Below are positions 51,481 to 64,000 of a stretch of 64,000 nt of DNA, in pieces. Source of the stretch: Epithemia pelagica (Eukaryota; Bacillariophyta; Bacillariophyceae; Surirellales; Surirellaceae). The position numbers and the translations under genes are program-made. Numbering within the stretch: the stretch's first letter is position 1; each line of letters opens with the position of its first letter. Under the pieces are notes generated by a model, which was given only the letters and a program-made list of their open reading frames with translations, ran no database searches and was not told where the DNA came from. The stretch is from the NCBI GenBank assembly GCA_946965045.2, contig OX337228.1, positions 5,580,001 through 5,644,000 on the forward strand, read 5' to 3'.

Positions 51481-52615
51481 TTATGAGCTACCTTTACTCT
51501 TCTTTTCACCGTCCTTTTGCGGCTTTTCACCATCCTCCTTTTTCTCTTCCTGTGTAGATTTGCTTTCATCTTTGGTAGGCTTTTGATCTGTTCCATCTTC
51601 CCCGTACCGAATCTTGTTATTGATGAGATCATGCAAGGCAATCACAGTTCGAATAATACTGGCCAGATAGATGGCCGAGAGCATGTCATTGGTCTTGACA
51701 ATCATTGACTTGACAAGACTCTCTTGGTTGAGATTGGGAAGTAGATTGACAATGGTCTGCAGGTTTGCAATGATTTCGGGATGGGGTTTCAAGTCGCCCC
51801 TTACCACAGCTTCTAGGTAGTCTTTGGCTTCTACCAACTTCTCCGTCAGCGTGGAAAGGCCCGTGACTTTGCCTTTAATCAAGGAAGTGACCGTAGGTAT
51901 GGTAGGATCATTAATGTCTCGCAACAAATGCTCCACACCAATCTCTTCTGCTTCTAATGCTCCCATTTGGCAGGGCACATGGGCAAAGGACCGTTCCACT
52001 TTCATTTGTCCATCTTTTCGGGTAACTTGTTCAATTGCCTTATAGGCAGTTACTGGCAAATCTGGTCGATCCGGTCGAATATCAATAATACAAAAGACTG
52101 GAGGGGTCAATGACGTTCTCGTAAATCGTTGAATGACATCGTATATACGCAAATCGTTGGGTCGGATACTAGGTCCTGTAGAATAAAACCCAACAACTCG
52201 TTCTTTGGTGTTGATTTTACGAAACATTCGCAACATTTTCTCAACAAAGTTATGATCCAAATAAAAGACGGCCTGATTTTACCAATGGGAGTGCAGGCAA
52301 CCGTAAGAAACAAGAGACAAGTACGCCTCTAGAGACTATACCACAAGTTCTTACCGGATTGCGAGAGTCCTCTTCGAAAGGGACTGCAAAGGAGTTGGAA
52401 GCATCTACCTTGCCTTTGGTCACATGTCCCAACAACACACCAACAACGCGCTTTCGTGTTCCTTTGGCAACCCGATGATAATGGTCCGCTGCCGACAAGA
52501 GGACTAGAGGATGCATTGTGACATCCACTGGGTCCATGACATTCGTTTTTGCCGAGGTTTCCGCCTCATCGGAAGGCGAATTGTTTTCATCTCTTTCTTG
52601 ATCGTTCCCTGCCAT
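51481..52615 (-). CDS. RPN8: 26S proteasome regulatory subunit RPN8 (PSMD7)
   Basis: Exons 52355-52615 and 51481-52272 (82-bp intron GTAAGA...CAG, phase 0) give 350 residues from MAGNDQERD. The MPN domain reads [73 protein letters not shown]. The JAMM metal-binding His pair is absent, as expected for RPN8, which is the catalytically silent partner of RPN11 in the lid. A conserved C-terminal helical part ([21 protein letters not shown]) precedes a Lys/Glu-rich tail ([15 protein letters not shown]). Confidence 0.93.
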
Positions 52616-52986
52616 ATTCTCAAGTAACAAAACACAAAGTGTTCATGTCCTTGGGGTTGGTCTACCTCTTCTTGCCAAATGTCAACAGGGGAAAATCTTT
52701 TCGGATCGCGCGGTTTCGGTGCGTTGACGTCATAAACGTGAATCGGTATCATGCCACCTGCCACACCCAAGCGAGAGCGAGGGCTTCGCCTAAATGAGAC
52801 ACACGCATAAGATCATCGCTGGATTCCACACTTCGAACAATGGGAGTAAATGGCGAGACAGAAATAGGTGCCGCTGCGACCGCGACAGATCTTCTGTTAG
52901 TAGCGGCATTGTTGATTCAACCGAGTCCACAATCCTTTTGAGACCAAAAGACCAAGTCTCCCAGGTGGCAATTCTGGAAAAGCACC
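52616..52986. other. Divergent spacer between RPN8 and the ERD2-like gene
   Basis: 371 bp shared upstream region. A minus-strand open stretch near 52640-52752 (MIPIHVYDVNAPKPRDP) is protein-like but cannot be joined to RPN8 with clear splice sites. It includes GTTGACGTCATAAACG (about 52724-52739) with a TGACGTCA bZIP-type palindrome. Confidence 0.4.
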
Positions 52987-54210
52987 ATGTCGTCTCAGGG
53001 ACCTTACGGCCGACAAGGCTATCAATCGAATCCACAGGGATATGGTGGCGGATACGGAGGTGGCGGCTATTCAGCGCCTCCGTATGGCCAAGGTGTCGCG
53101 ACTTCGTATTCAGCTCCCGCTCCACAAGCTGGCACCTACGGCGTCGGTTCAGGCGGTGGGGGAATAGATGTGGGCGGTGGATATGGTGCCCAGCCTGTCG
53201 GCGACTATCAGGTATGGTACATTTTTTCTTGAAATCGTTTGTTGCAGCTTCCCGTACAATTCTATCCTATGATTTTCAGTCATACTCACACTTTGTTTGT
53301 TATACATTGTTGTCGTCAATATTAACAGAACGATAAATCCACTGGCGACAAAGCAAAGGGAGGAAAGAAAAGCATTGCGTTACAGGCACTGAATCAAAAT
53401 GTGTTGATCTGGGCAGGATTCTTTACTGCATCCTTGCTTGTTTATTTTATGCTTTCTGGAGGAGATTTCTCTTTCCTCATGACATATGGTGCCATGGCTC
53501 GTATGTTTGGGTTCGGAATACTTAATGTCAAGACTTTTAAGAGCCAACGAGCTTCCGGAGTTTCGGTAAAAAGTCTGCAGCTCTATGGATTGGTTTTCTT
53601 TTTCCGTCTGACATCGATCTTTCGACACGAAGGTTACTTGCCGTATGACAAGTCGGGAGACTGGCTTTATCACTTTATTGAGGGAATGTCGCTTCTTTTC
53701 ACTACGGCTGCTCTTTATGGATGTATGGTTCCGTTCAAAGGAACGTATCAGCAGGATCTTGACCAGTTTGGCGAATTCAATGTACCACCTGGTTTCGGTG
53801 CTGTATACTTGGCTGGTCCCATCTTACTCATTGCCGCGTTCATTCATCCCAATCTCAATGCTGACTTTTTGAGTGATGTGGCCTGGACGTATGCCATGTA
53901 CTTGGAGTCGAGTGCCCTCATCCCTCAGCTATACATGTTTCAAAAGCAAACCTCTGGCGTCGTAGAGTTGCTTACGGCGCACTTTGTTGCAGCCTTGGGG
54001 TTTGGTCGTTTAATGGAGTTTATGTTTTGGGTCTACAGCTACCATGAATTGGCCAGCAGTACAGGATCACGCCTCCCTGGATATCTTGCTCTATTTTCCC
54101 AGTTTGTTCAATTGGTTCTTATGATTGACTTCTTCTGGTACTACTACAAAGCCGTCCGTAGTGCAACTCCTCTGGTGCTGCCTCAACACGGTGGACTGGG
54201 GATTGTGTAG
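52987..54210 (+). CDS. ERD2/KDEL-receptor-like membrane protein with Gly-rich N-terminus
   Basis: Exons 52987-53211 and 53329-54210 (117-bp intron GTATGG...CAG, phase 0) give 368 residues. The first 75 residues are low-complexity (QGYGGGYGGGGYSAPPYGQG), followed by a basic linker. The ERD2-type seven-helix region then reads LNVKTFKSQRASGVSVKSLQ, LYGLVFFFRLTSIFRHEGYL, FGAVYLAGPILLIAAFIHP, YLESSALIPQLYMFQKQTSG, FVAALGFGRLMEFMFWVYSY, DFFWYYYKAVR. KDEL receptors retrieve ER residents from the Golgi. The length (about 210 residues in yeast or human ERD2) and the Gly-rich extension mark this as an ERD2-related subgroup rather than the standard receptor. Confidence 0.85.
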
Positions 54211-54776
54211 AGAATCGTATAACAGGAAATTCCCATCTTGCAACGTCTATTTTAAAGCATCTTTCTCATAGATCTTACCTTACGAGCTCACTGGTTTCCT
54301 GTAAATGTGACTATCAGTACATCTTAGACCGCACACAATCTCAACTTAGAATTACCGTTGCTCTATTTGTGAGTATTCCCACATTCGTAAATAAACTAGT
54401 TCCCATGCAGAAGCAAAATGTCAAAATGAAGGAACCTGATCTTTTTCAGTGGGTCATGTACCCTTTCGTGATCACCAATAAGGAGGTCTCGTCGCGCCCA
54501 TTACGAATTACGAGACCCTTCAAGCAGACCTAAAGTCTGAGAGTTTGAGGTACAACGTAACGCCCAAGATCGAACTCCAAAGTTGCACAATCCAAGCAGA
54601 ATGAAGAAATGCGTGAACTATATCATCAAGAAAAGAAAAACAAGAGATTGGGAAATCAATAGCAACAAGCACAGTCTACATTTTCGTTAATGGGTTAAGC
54701 GCTGATGCCATCTACTCTATCGCACGTCCAGCGAGCAGAGCAAAACCGAAAGGCAAGAGAAGGCAAGGTAGGCAGT
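54211..54776. other. Convergent spacer between ERD2-like and LHC genes
   Basis: 566 bp of 3' flanks. The ORF at 54705-54923 overlaps the last LHC exon on the other strand and is not supported. Nothing else is recognised. Confidence 0.45.
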
Positions 54777-55630
54777 TTACACAACAGGGCCGTACAAAAG
54801 GGTTTGGACAGTAAGTCCGACAAAAGCGATCATGGCAAGACGGCAGTGGCTGCGTTGACAAAACAACAGCAAGTCAGACAACATGAACAAGTCTACACAG
54901 AGTGCCATGATTACAGTCAGTAGAATCGCAATGACTTACATGATCTCTTGTTCCTTGCGCCATTCAATTTCCTTGTCCGAAAGCTTCTTAAGAAGACCGC
55001 CTGTAAGACCAAGGTCACCAGGTTCACCCTCGCCGTAGTGCATGTTGAAAGTGGCCAATTCAGCGGCGGCGATACCAAGGAAGATTTGGACATTGACACC
55101 GAAACCAACAGTGGAAGGGGCACCGAAGATATCAGGGTTGGTGTATGCTTCACCTGGGAAGTGGATGCCTGCTTGTTGTACAACACTGCCGACAACAGCC
55201 AACATGCAGATACGTCCGTGCTTGATCTCAGCCCATCGGGCATACTTCAAGTCTGTTTGAATATCCGAGCTACACAAGTAATAAAAAATGAAACAAAAAA
55301 GTGATGTTAGGGAGTGAAGAGCAATGATGATTTTTTTGTCCCAAATTGTCACGTACAGACGCATAGGGTCGAAGCCCATGTCTCCTGGCATAGATCCGTC
55401 CAATTTCTCAGGTCGAACCAAGAACGGTATGGACTTGGACATTTCTTCGGCATTCAAGGCGACAGATCCTGAACGAGCCGACTAAATACGCAAACATCAA
55501 GAGAGATACAATGAGAAAGGCATGGTAATGAAAACTGGCAAAACCTAGGTGTCACACGCACAGTGGCCGAAGGAGAAGAGAACGCATTTGCGCCGGCAAG
55601 AAGAAGAGAGAAAACAGCGGCAGTCCTCAT
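54777..55630 (-). CDS. Fucoxanthin-chlorophyll a/c light-harvesting protein
   Basis: Four exons in phase (55562-55630, 55357-55481, 54940-55269, 54777-54849; introns 80, 87 and 90 bp) give 198 residues. The signal peptide MRTAAVFSLLLAGANAF ends in the plastid-entry motif A-N-A-F. The mature part has DGSMPGDMGFDPMRLSD, the first chlorophyll helix ARWAEIKHGRICMLA (E-x-x-H-x-R), a middle helix (VQIFLGIAAAELATFN) and, only after splicing the last exon, the third helix EIIHCRLAMIAFVGL ending LLYGPVV. It binds chlorophyll a/c and fucoxanthin in the thylakoid. The SKSIPFL...KLDGSMPGD start resembles the Lhcr/PSI-type group, but that assignment is tentative. Confidence 0.9.
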
Positions 55631-56154
55631 GGTTGTTGGTTCAGTTTCTTGGACTTGAGTTATCCTCTGGACGAACGATAGGGCTAAAGGATCGCGAGGA
55701 ATGCAGGTTCAACAAGTTTTGAGAAATCCCGCCTAATCTGGTTCACGAAAGACTCGTCCTAAACACCCGTGACCCGTGTCCCGGATAAAGCACGACTTGG
55801 AAAAACTATGTGTCCTTGGACAATATTCATAGGAGTAGGAGCATAGACTTCTGATAGGTTTATGATTTGTCCTATATTCAAACGACTCCTCATCCTCAGA
55901 TAGTGGAACCACTCAAAGAGAGCATGGACGATGGTCTCATTCTTCCGAGCAATCGGACGTTCTGATTTCTGTAGTCCTGATGGAAAAAGATCCTGTGAAG
56001 CGCTGCCGGACGAGTGTTTTGTTATGACCATTGCACAAGGAAAGGCATGCATGGGCATCCCCGCCGCCCACCAAGACCATGGCTGCTCAGGCAGGAACTA
56101 AAATGGTGGAACTGTACAAAGTTTGAAATAATAAAAAAGATGACTAGGAAGTTT
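55631..56154. other. Spacer between the LHC promoter and the GAPDH 3' end
   Basis: 524 bp containing the LHC upstream region; no gene seen. CTCGTCC/GACACG words near 55754-55785 are the only notable composition. Confidence 0.4.
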
Positions 56155-57396
<1,242 letters not shown>

Positions 57397-58298
57397 GATA
57401 AGATATTGTTTGGGTCGAGGATGACAAAGTCCAAAGATTGTGGCCGTTAGAGTGTGGTGGAAACCAATGGCGACGGGAGTGATGGGGCCGACAATCAGAG
57501 CATTAGCCACGTCATCGAAGCACTTACTGCACGCTACATCGTCGCTTCTAGCACAGAGCGCGGGATTCATTCGGAAGCAGCCGAATTATGGCCATGATAG
57601 CGGATAAATCGCTCGTAGTCGCAGAACGAAGAACCATTATGCATGATGCACGGCTGTGTCTGTTTTTATCATTGCGTCATGGTTGTATCGCATTACGTCA
57701 TGTATTTCACCTTGGTACGTCAGCGTCAACCACCAAAATGGAGCACTTTGTATCCAGTCATTTCATGTCTCGTTTGGTTCCTCACCGTTTTTCGACATAG
57801 GAGATTTCCACGTCAATTGGATGTCTGGACTATGGAAACTCGACCTGCGCTGCGCGCCAGTCAATTATCAGACGAAAATACAAGACACAAATGCGAATTT
57901 GGAGTACTCATGACCTGTTTCCGGAGATTTCGGGAAATCTTTTCGTTTGAATGAATCTGCAGTTTTTACGAAATAAAGTTTGGTTTTTCCACTTTTTCAT
58001 TCCGATTGGTTCTGAACCCATTGAGGGTTGCCAAGGATTCACTGGGAAAAATATCGTGGAATCTGCCGAATCTTTTTATTTTTAGAGGATCGGTGTGGAT
58101 GGGCAGCGACACTTCCATGATAGCAAACTGTGCAGTAGTGAGTAGTATGACGTATCGTATCCCGTCATCACGTTTGGCCGATCACGTGATCTCCCGCGTC
58201 GGTCGAAAATCTGCGATCATTGCCAACGATTCTCGAGTGTTGGTCATTCCGGCAATTGATTCCATTTGAATTGAAGAGAGTAGTAGACATTCATCATC
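57397..58298. promoter_or_regulatory. Divergent promoter region between GAPDH and TPI-GAPDH, ACGTCA-rich
   Basis: 902 bp with no gene. ACGTCA or its inverse occurs at 57509, 57695, 57717, 57810 and 58148. About 0.4 would be expected by chance (902 positions, two strands, one six-base word). ACGTCA is the core bound by bZIP factors, including diatom aureochromes. A 12-bp palindrome GATCACGTGATC with a CACGTG box is at 58180-58191. Confidence 0.5.
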
Positions 58299-60252
<1,954 letters not shown>

Positions 60253-60701
60253 ATAAACTTTATTCCCCACGATGTTGGGTATTGTCCGCATAGTGTTGCC
60301 TGACAGAAGCAACATATGGTTTAGATCAAATCATTTTGAATGAATAATCCACTCTCACATACCCAACGTATAGTAGCAGTTCTAAGATAAATCACCCTCA
60401 TCAATATACATTTTCATGCTACACCTATGGCAAACTGTTTAAAGATGGAAGATATCATGCTCCCGCTTATTCCAATGTGGTGTCAGGTTATCAATAGATG
60501 TGAGTTTATAGTAGACCCAACATAGTGTTATGCGCCTATACCTGATTGTGCTTGGATATCCAACAATGGGATTGGAAGGCAACACTCGACCATACCATTG
60601 AAAGTTTCTTCCAAAGTAACTTTCCAGGGGAGTGTTTCATTGTCGGCATTCCACTTGGAGACATACAGGTGAATGACATTTCATTCGTTGCGAGTTATCC
60701 G
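60253..60701. other. Convergent spacer after TPI-GAPDH
   Basis: 449 bp of 3' flanks of two convergent genes, AT-rich; AATAAA-like words near 60252 (TAAATAAAC) could serve in 3' end formation. No gene seen. Confidence 0.4.
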
Positions 60702-62876
60702 TTATGTCGTGCTTGTCGTCTTGCCCTGACATGAATTGTACACCAGATTCTGTTCCGACCTCGCCAGCAACGGTCCAGTTTCGCTACTGTCCTGGTTACT
60801 TTCAAGAGTTGTGTCACCGGGTCCCGCAGAAATGTCAAGACCCGCCAAATACGTCGTTCCACCATCGGTATTCTTGGTGCTAAAGGAATGGATGCTATGG
60901 TTGCTGCCAAGACGATTATTTGATGGAGGTGGAGAGTCAAGCAATTCCTCAATGTCTTCATCATTATACGAGGCAACATTGTCTTCTCCGTCATGCTGGT
61001 CTCCATGAAAATGAGCAAAACTTTCCAAGTCGGAATCGACAGAGTCTGTCTGCTGGTCGATTTGGGATGGAATGCTCCCGAGACTGACTGCTCTGGAGTC
61101 GGCCATGACGGCAGTTGGAGCACCCGTATTCATCAGTTCTGGACGGAACGGTTCAGGAGCAAAACTTTGGGGCTGGTAAAAGCGATTCAAGTCCGCATGT
61201 GAAGAGGGGACATTGGAGACTTGGTAGTTGTCATCATGGTGCTGTTGTTGTGATGGAAATGCACCAAAATTTTGAGTAGCAGGACCACTGGCGAGCCATC
61301 TTTCATGGGCAGAGTTTCGGTGGTCCAGAGAAGTTGTCATGGCACCTGTCGATGGAGGTTGCGGATATGATCCGTTGTAGGCATGCGGCTGTTGATATGG
61401 GGCATGCAACTTTGTTGGAACATGAAGCGGTGGTGAAGGTTGTGGGGGCTGAGCATGTCGATGCTGCGGAATCCCGTGCGAAGGTGGGGGTCCTCGAGGA
61501 ACCTGGCCTCCGTCTGTTTCTCTGGTGTTGGTGCTTCGACGACTCGAGTCTCGTGATGGTTTCTCTGTAGCTCTTATACCTATTGCTTCACCAAATGAAA
61601 CATTGTGCTTGACGGGGCTTGGTCGTTTGGTTCGGATGCTGCTAGCCTTCTTTTGAACTGGCGAGCTGGCCAGATTCGAGGGCCCATGTTGATCTCCTTC
61701 GGAACTTGTTGTTGTTGTCTTGTGCTCGGAACTGTCTTCAATGCGCTTCCCCGATGTGTCAAAGCCGTCGGAAAATTTGACGAGTGAGTTGGTTCGACCA
61801 CGACCTCGTGGTGGCGCTCCGTTTGGACCAGGAGGCTTTTCATTTGGAACAGTACTTTGATGACTGTCAACCAATAGTACTTCGTTCCTCGACAGGGGGG
61901 AAATACTGCCAGATTCGAAACCCATGGATCGGTAATCGTTCTTTGGATGAATTGGAGAAAGAATGTCCGTGAACGAAGAAGACGTACGCTCCGAAAAGCG
62001 CATAATCAAATCCTCCTGCGAGTAGGACTGTCTTATAGGATCCGTGACGATATGGTCTTGGTATTGTCGACGAATGCTGATATCGCTGTCAAGGACAGCT
62101 CGTGCCTTGGTGAGAAGATTTTGATGAAGCAAATGTGGATGCAAACTGACTTCGTACTCGGGATCAAAAATTCGACGGCTCCCCATGGCTCCTGAATGCA
62201 TAATGATGCGACCAAAGCATGAAAATGCCGTAATGGTATGAATGAACAAGCCAATGGCAAAGAGGAGCAAGACAACCGAGTAAGCTCCCACTGGCAAAAG
62301 AATGAAAAAGAACAAAATCACCCAAAGCAGAAATGCATAAATAGAACTGACAATGAACCGTCCAGGAAGTTCTGCAGCATATTGGCCAATGCTTGATCGG
62401 AGCACACAACGAGCATTTTCCTTATGAATGGCGGACACCATACTCCAGGCGGTAAATGTCGAAATGAGGCTCAAAATGGTGAGAACCGCCGAAAGGATGA
62501 TCAATATTCCAATCCAAAAGGATATTGTATGTTGTTCTTGGTTGGCCAGTGCTTTCCGTACTTGAGTGGTGACTCCGGCCGAATTGAACAAGACGGCAAG
62601 CTCGGTGCTCAAGAGCAGCGACATGAACACCATGGAACTTGCATATCGCTTTGTCATGTGTTCTCTCAAGTCCTCGCCGGACCCAATGCCCCACGCCAAG
62701 TGTCGTCTCCATACGGAAAAGTTGTCGACTGCCACCAAGTATTCACGAGCTTTGACGAGCCCCAAGACGGACGTCCATGTTTGCGTCGAAAAGTCCCGTC
62801 GAGGATCGACACTCGAAGTGCGCTGTTTCAAAGGACGTGGCTTGAACGAGCTTTCTTTCGAACCACGAGCACCCAT
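60702..62876 (-). CDS. Multi-pass membrane protein with long disordered C-terminus, unrecognised
   Basis: 724 residues from ATG 62876 (MGARGSKESS); extension to 62912 would need GTG. About four hydrophobic segments lie in residues 80-240 (SSMVFMSLLLSTELAVLF, FWIGILIILSAVLTILSLIS, FIVSSIYAFLLWVILFFFIL, VLLLFAIGLFIHTITAFSCF), each preceded by basic residues. The remaining 480 residues are disordered, rich in Ser, Pro, His and Gln, with repeated SxxP sites and a Pro-rich part (HRHAQPPQPSPPLHVP). I do not recognise the family. The layout suggests a membrane anchor with a cytosolic regulatory tail that could be phosphorylated. Confidence 0.75.
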   Translation of the reverse strand: MGARGSKESSFKPRPLKQRTSSVDPRRDFSTQTWTSVLGLVKAREYLVAVDNFSVWRRHLAWGIGSGEDLREHMTKRYASSMVFMSLLLSTELAVLFNSAGVTTQVRKALANQEQHTISFWIGILIILSAVLTILSLISTFTAWSMVSAIHKENARCVLRSSIGQYAAELPGRFIVSSIYAFLLWVILFFFILLPVGAYSVVLLLFAIGLFIHTITAFSCFGRIIMHSGAMGSRRIFDPEYEVSLHPHLLHQNLLTKARAVLDSDISIRRQYQDHIVTDPIRQSYSQEDLIMRFSERTSSSFTDILSPIHPKNDYRSMGFESGSISPLSRNEVLLVDSHQSTVPNEKPPGPNGAPPRGRGRTNSLVKFSDGFDTSGKRIEDSSEHKTTTTSSEGDQHGPSNLASSPVQKKASSIRTKRPSPVKHNVSFGEAIGIRATEKPSRDSSRRSTNTRETDGGQVPRGPPPSHGIPQHRHAQPPQPSPPLHVPTKLHAPYQQPHAYNGSYPQPPSTGAMTTSLDHRNSAHERWLASGPATQNFGAFPSQQQHHDDNYQVSNVPSSHADLNRFYQPQSFAPEPFRPELMNTGAPTAVMADSRAVSLGSIPSQIDQQTDSVDSDLESFAHFHGDQHDGEDNVASYNDEDIEELLDSPPPSNNRLGSNHSIHSFSTKNTDGGTTYLAGLDISAGPGDTTLESNQDSSETGPLLARSEQNLVYNSCQGKTTSTT

Positions 62877-63629
62877 GATAGCAGTGAGTTTCTTTTCTCC
62901 AAGAGCTCCCACCGACAGAAGAAATAGTTGTCCCAGTTGTTGTTGTCTCCAGAGAGTGCCGGATTCCTTGAGTGCCGATCGCAGCCCGTGGATACAAAAG
63001 AATTCAACTTGAGGCAGGAATTCTCACTGTCAAGTTAAATTTGTAGCGAAATGGATCTCTTGGTTATCATGCGTTTCTTTGGGAGCTTCCTCGATCTGGT
63101 TTCACTTCAAGAACTTGTTCAAAGAGAGAGGGTTTAGTCAGGTCGGCACACCATGGGAAAAAGAGAGAATGTTTGGCTGTCCACGTGATCAATCGTGGTT
63201 TCTAGGTAATAGGTTGTATTCCTCCCTCCAGAGATTCGATAATCGTAAAAACCAAGTTGTGGATGAGAAAGGACGCGAGAAACAAAGCGCGTCCATCTCT
63301 CTCTGTGTACCACACTCCGCTTTGTAAGTATCCTTCCGTTAGGATGAGGTTGTCCGCGCCGGTGAACCCAGCAAATCATGTGCATGTCCAATTACAAAAT
63401 AATATTGTAGCTTCGTTCGGGGCCAGGATTCAAAAGCGATCGCAACGCGACTAAAGGTGCGGATATTCTGGCGGGGCTTCTTCCGATCCATTGATTTTTG
63501 TTTTCTTGTTGGACTCTATTGCCATTGCCACCATCCTCTAGTAGAGAGATCCAGATCCAGACGTTGCACTCCTTTTTCCATTAAACCTGCGCTCTTTATC
63601 TTTGCCGCGTTGAGAAAAGAAAAACTACA
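62877..63629. other. Divergent spacer between the membrane protein and SNU13
   Basis: 753 bp of upstream sequence for both genes. Plus-strand ORFs here overlap each other in several frames, lack splice support and have poor composition, so none is called. Nothing else is recognised. Confidence 0.4.
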
Positions 63630-64000
63630 ATGTCCGAGAAAGCATTTCCATTAGCAGATGCTGAGTTGACGGTTGCCCTGTTGGATCTGGTCCAACAGGC
63701 CGTCAACTACAAACAAACGAAAAAGGGTGCGAATGAGGCGACCAAAACATTGAACCGGGGAATCAGTGAACTCATCGTCATGGCAGCCGATGCCGAACCC
63801 ATTGAAATCTTGTTGCATCTTCCGCTCTTGTGCGAAGATAAGAATGTTCCCTATGTATTTGTTCCCAGGTAATTCTAGCACAACGAAATGTTCCCTGTTG
63901 CCGCCAAGTGGCCTTTTCTTACCCTTTGTCTGTCTTGGTTTCTGTATATCGTCTATCAGCAAGATCGCATTGGGACGAGCCTGTGGAGTTTCTCGGCCCG
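63630..64000 (+). CDS. SNU13: SNU13/NHP2L1 (15.5K, L7Ae family), cut by window edge
   Basis: Exon 1 (63630-63868) and the start of exon 2 (from 63960; 91-bp intron GTAATT...CAG, phase 2) code 93 visible residues. [56 protein letters not shown] and, across the splice, [20 protein letters not shown] are the L7Ae/SNU13 signature. The protein binds kink-turns in U4 snRNA and box C/D snoRNAs. The remaining about 35 residues lie beyond 64000. The splice is supported because the unspliced frame stops right after FVPR. Confidence 0.95.

Noticed and set aside
54705..54923. 72-codon plus-strand ORF
   Set aside because: Overlaps the last LHC exon on the opposite strand, which is supported by splice phase and the third chlorophyll helix.

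Overview
The window is nuclear DNA of a diatom, probably pennate, although the species cannot be named from the sequence. The evidence is a triose-phosphate isomerase/GAPDH fusion with a mitochondrial-type presequence, a mitochondrial-type phosphoglycerate kinase, a fucoxanthin-chlorophyll (LHC) protein and a phosphoglucomutase that carry signal peptides ending in an A-N-A-F plastid-entry motif, short GT-AG introns of about 70-150 bp, and retroelements of the diatom Ty1/copia type. Exon joins were worked out by hand from splice sites, reading-frame phase and protein-family knowledge; no alignment or expression data were available.

Region 1-18.4 kb is repeat-rich. A complete piggyBac-type DNA transposon (198-4929, TTAA target duplication, 12-bp inverted ends, subterminal hairpins) carries a 1150-residue transposase and a second, convergent, two-exon gene of unknown function. 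It sits on the stop codon of an unknown ORF. Next comes a Ty1/copia gag-pol unit (5147-10813) in which gag and pol are in one frame and separated by a single TAG. Then come two minus-strand genes. One joins a SET methyltransferase-like domain, a His/Pro/Tyr-rich linker and a 2-oxoglutarate/Fe(II) dioxygenase-like domain. The other is a large DDE transposase related to a group known from fungi. Each is broken by one apparent single-base frameshift.

Region 18.7-64 kb is mostly ordinary gene space, with genes on both strands and short spacers: FKBP12-type isomerase, SUMO E1 subunit SAE1, a PDH E2/E3BP-like protein, mitoribosomal L23, a PIP kinase, a Crinkler-like nuclease-kinase protein flanked by direct repeats, XPD helicase (8 exons), mitochondrial PGK, a TFIIS-N-domain protein, plastid PGM, an Atg22-like transporter, an ABHD17-like hydrolase, a double UPF0301 protein, an NR2C2AP homologue, a PWWP/IBD-like chromatin protein, UTP15, RPN8, an ERD2-like receptor, an LHC protein, GAPDH, TPI-GAPDH, a membrane protein and SNU13 (cut by the window edge).

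Four carbon-metabolism enzymes (PGK, PGM, GAPDH, TPI-GAPDH) lie within 30 kb. The two GAPDH-bearing genes are head to head across a 902-bp spacer rich in ACGTCA cores. The most unusual items are the SET-dioxygenase fusion next to a transposase, the accessory gene inside piggyBac, the Crinkler-like gene between copies of the XPD 3' end, and a tRNA-derived SINE candidate near 45.6 kb.
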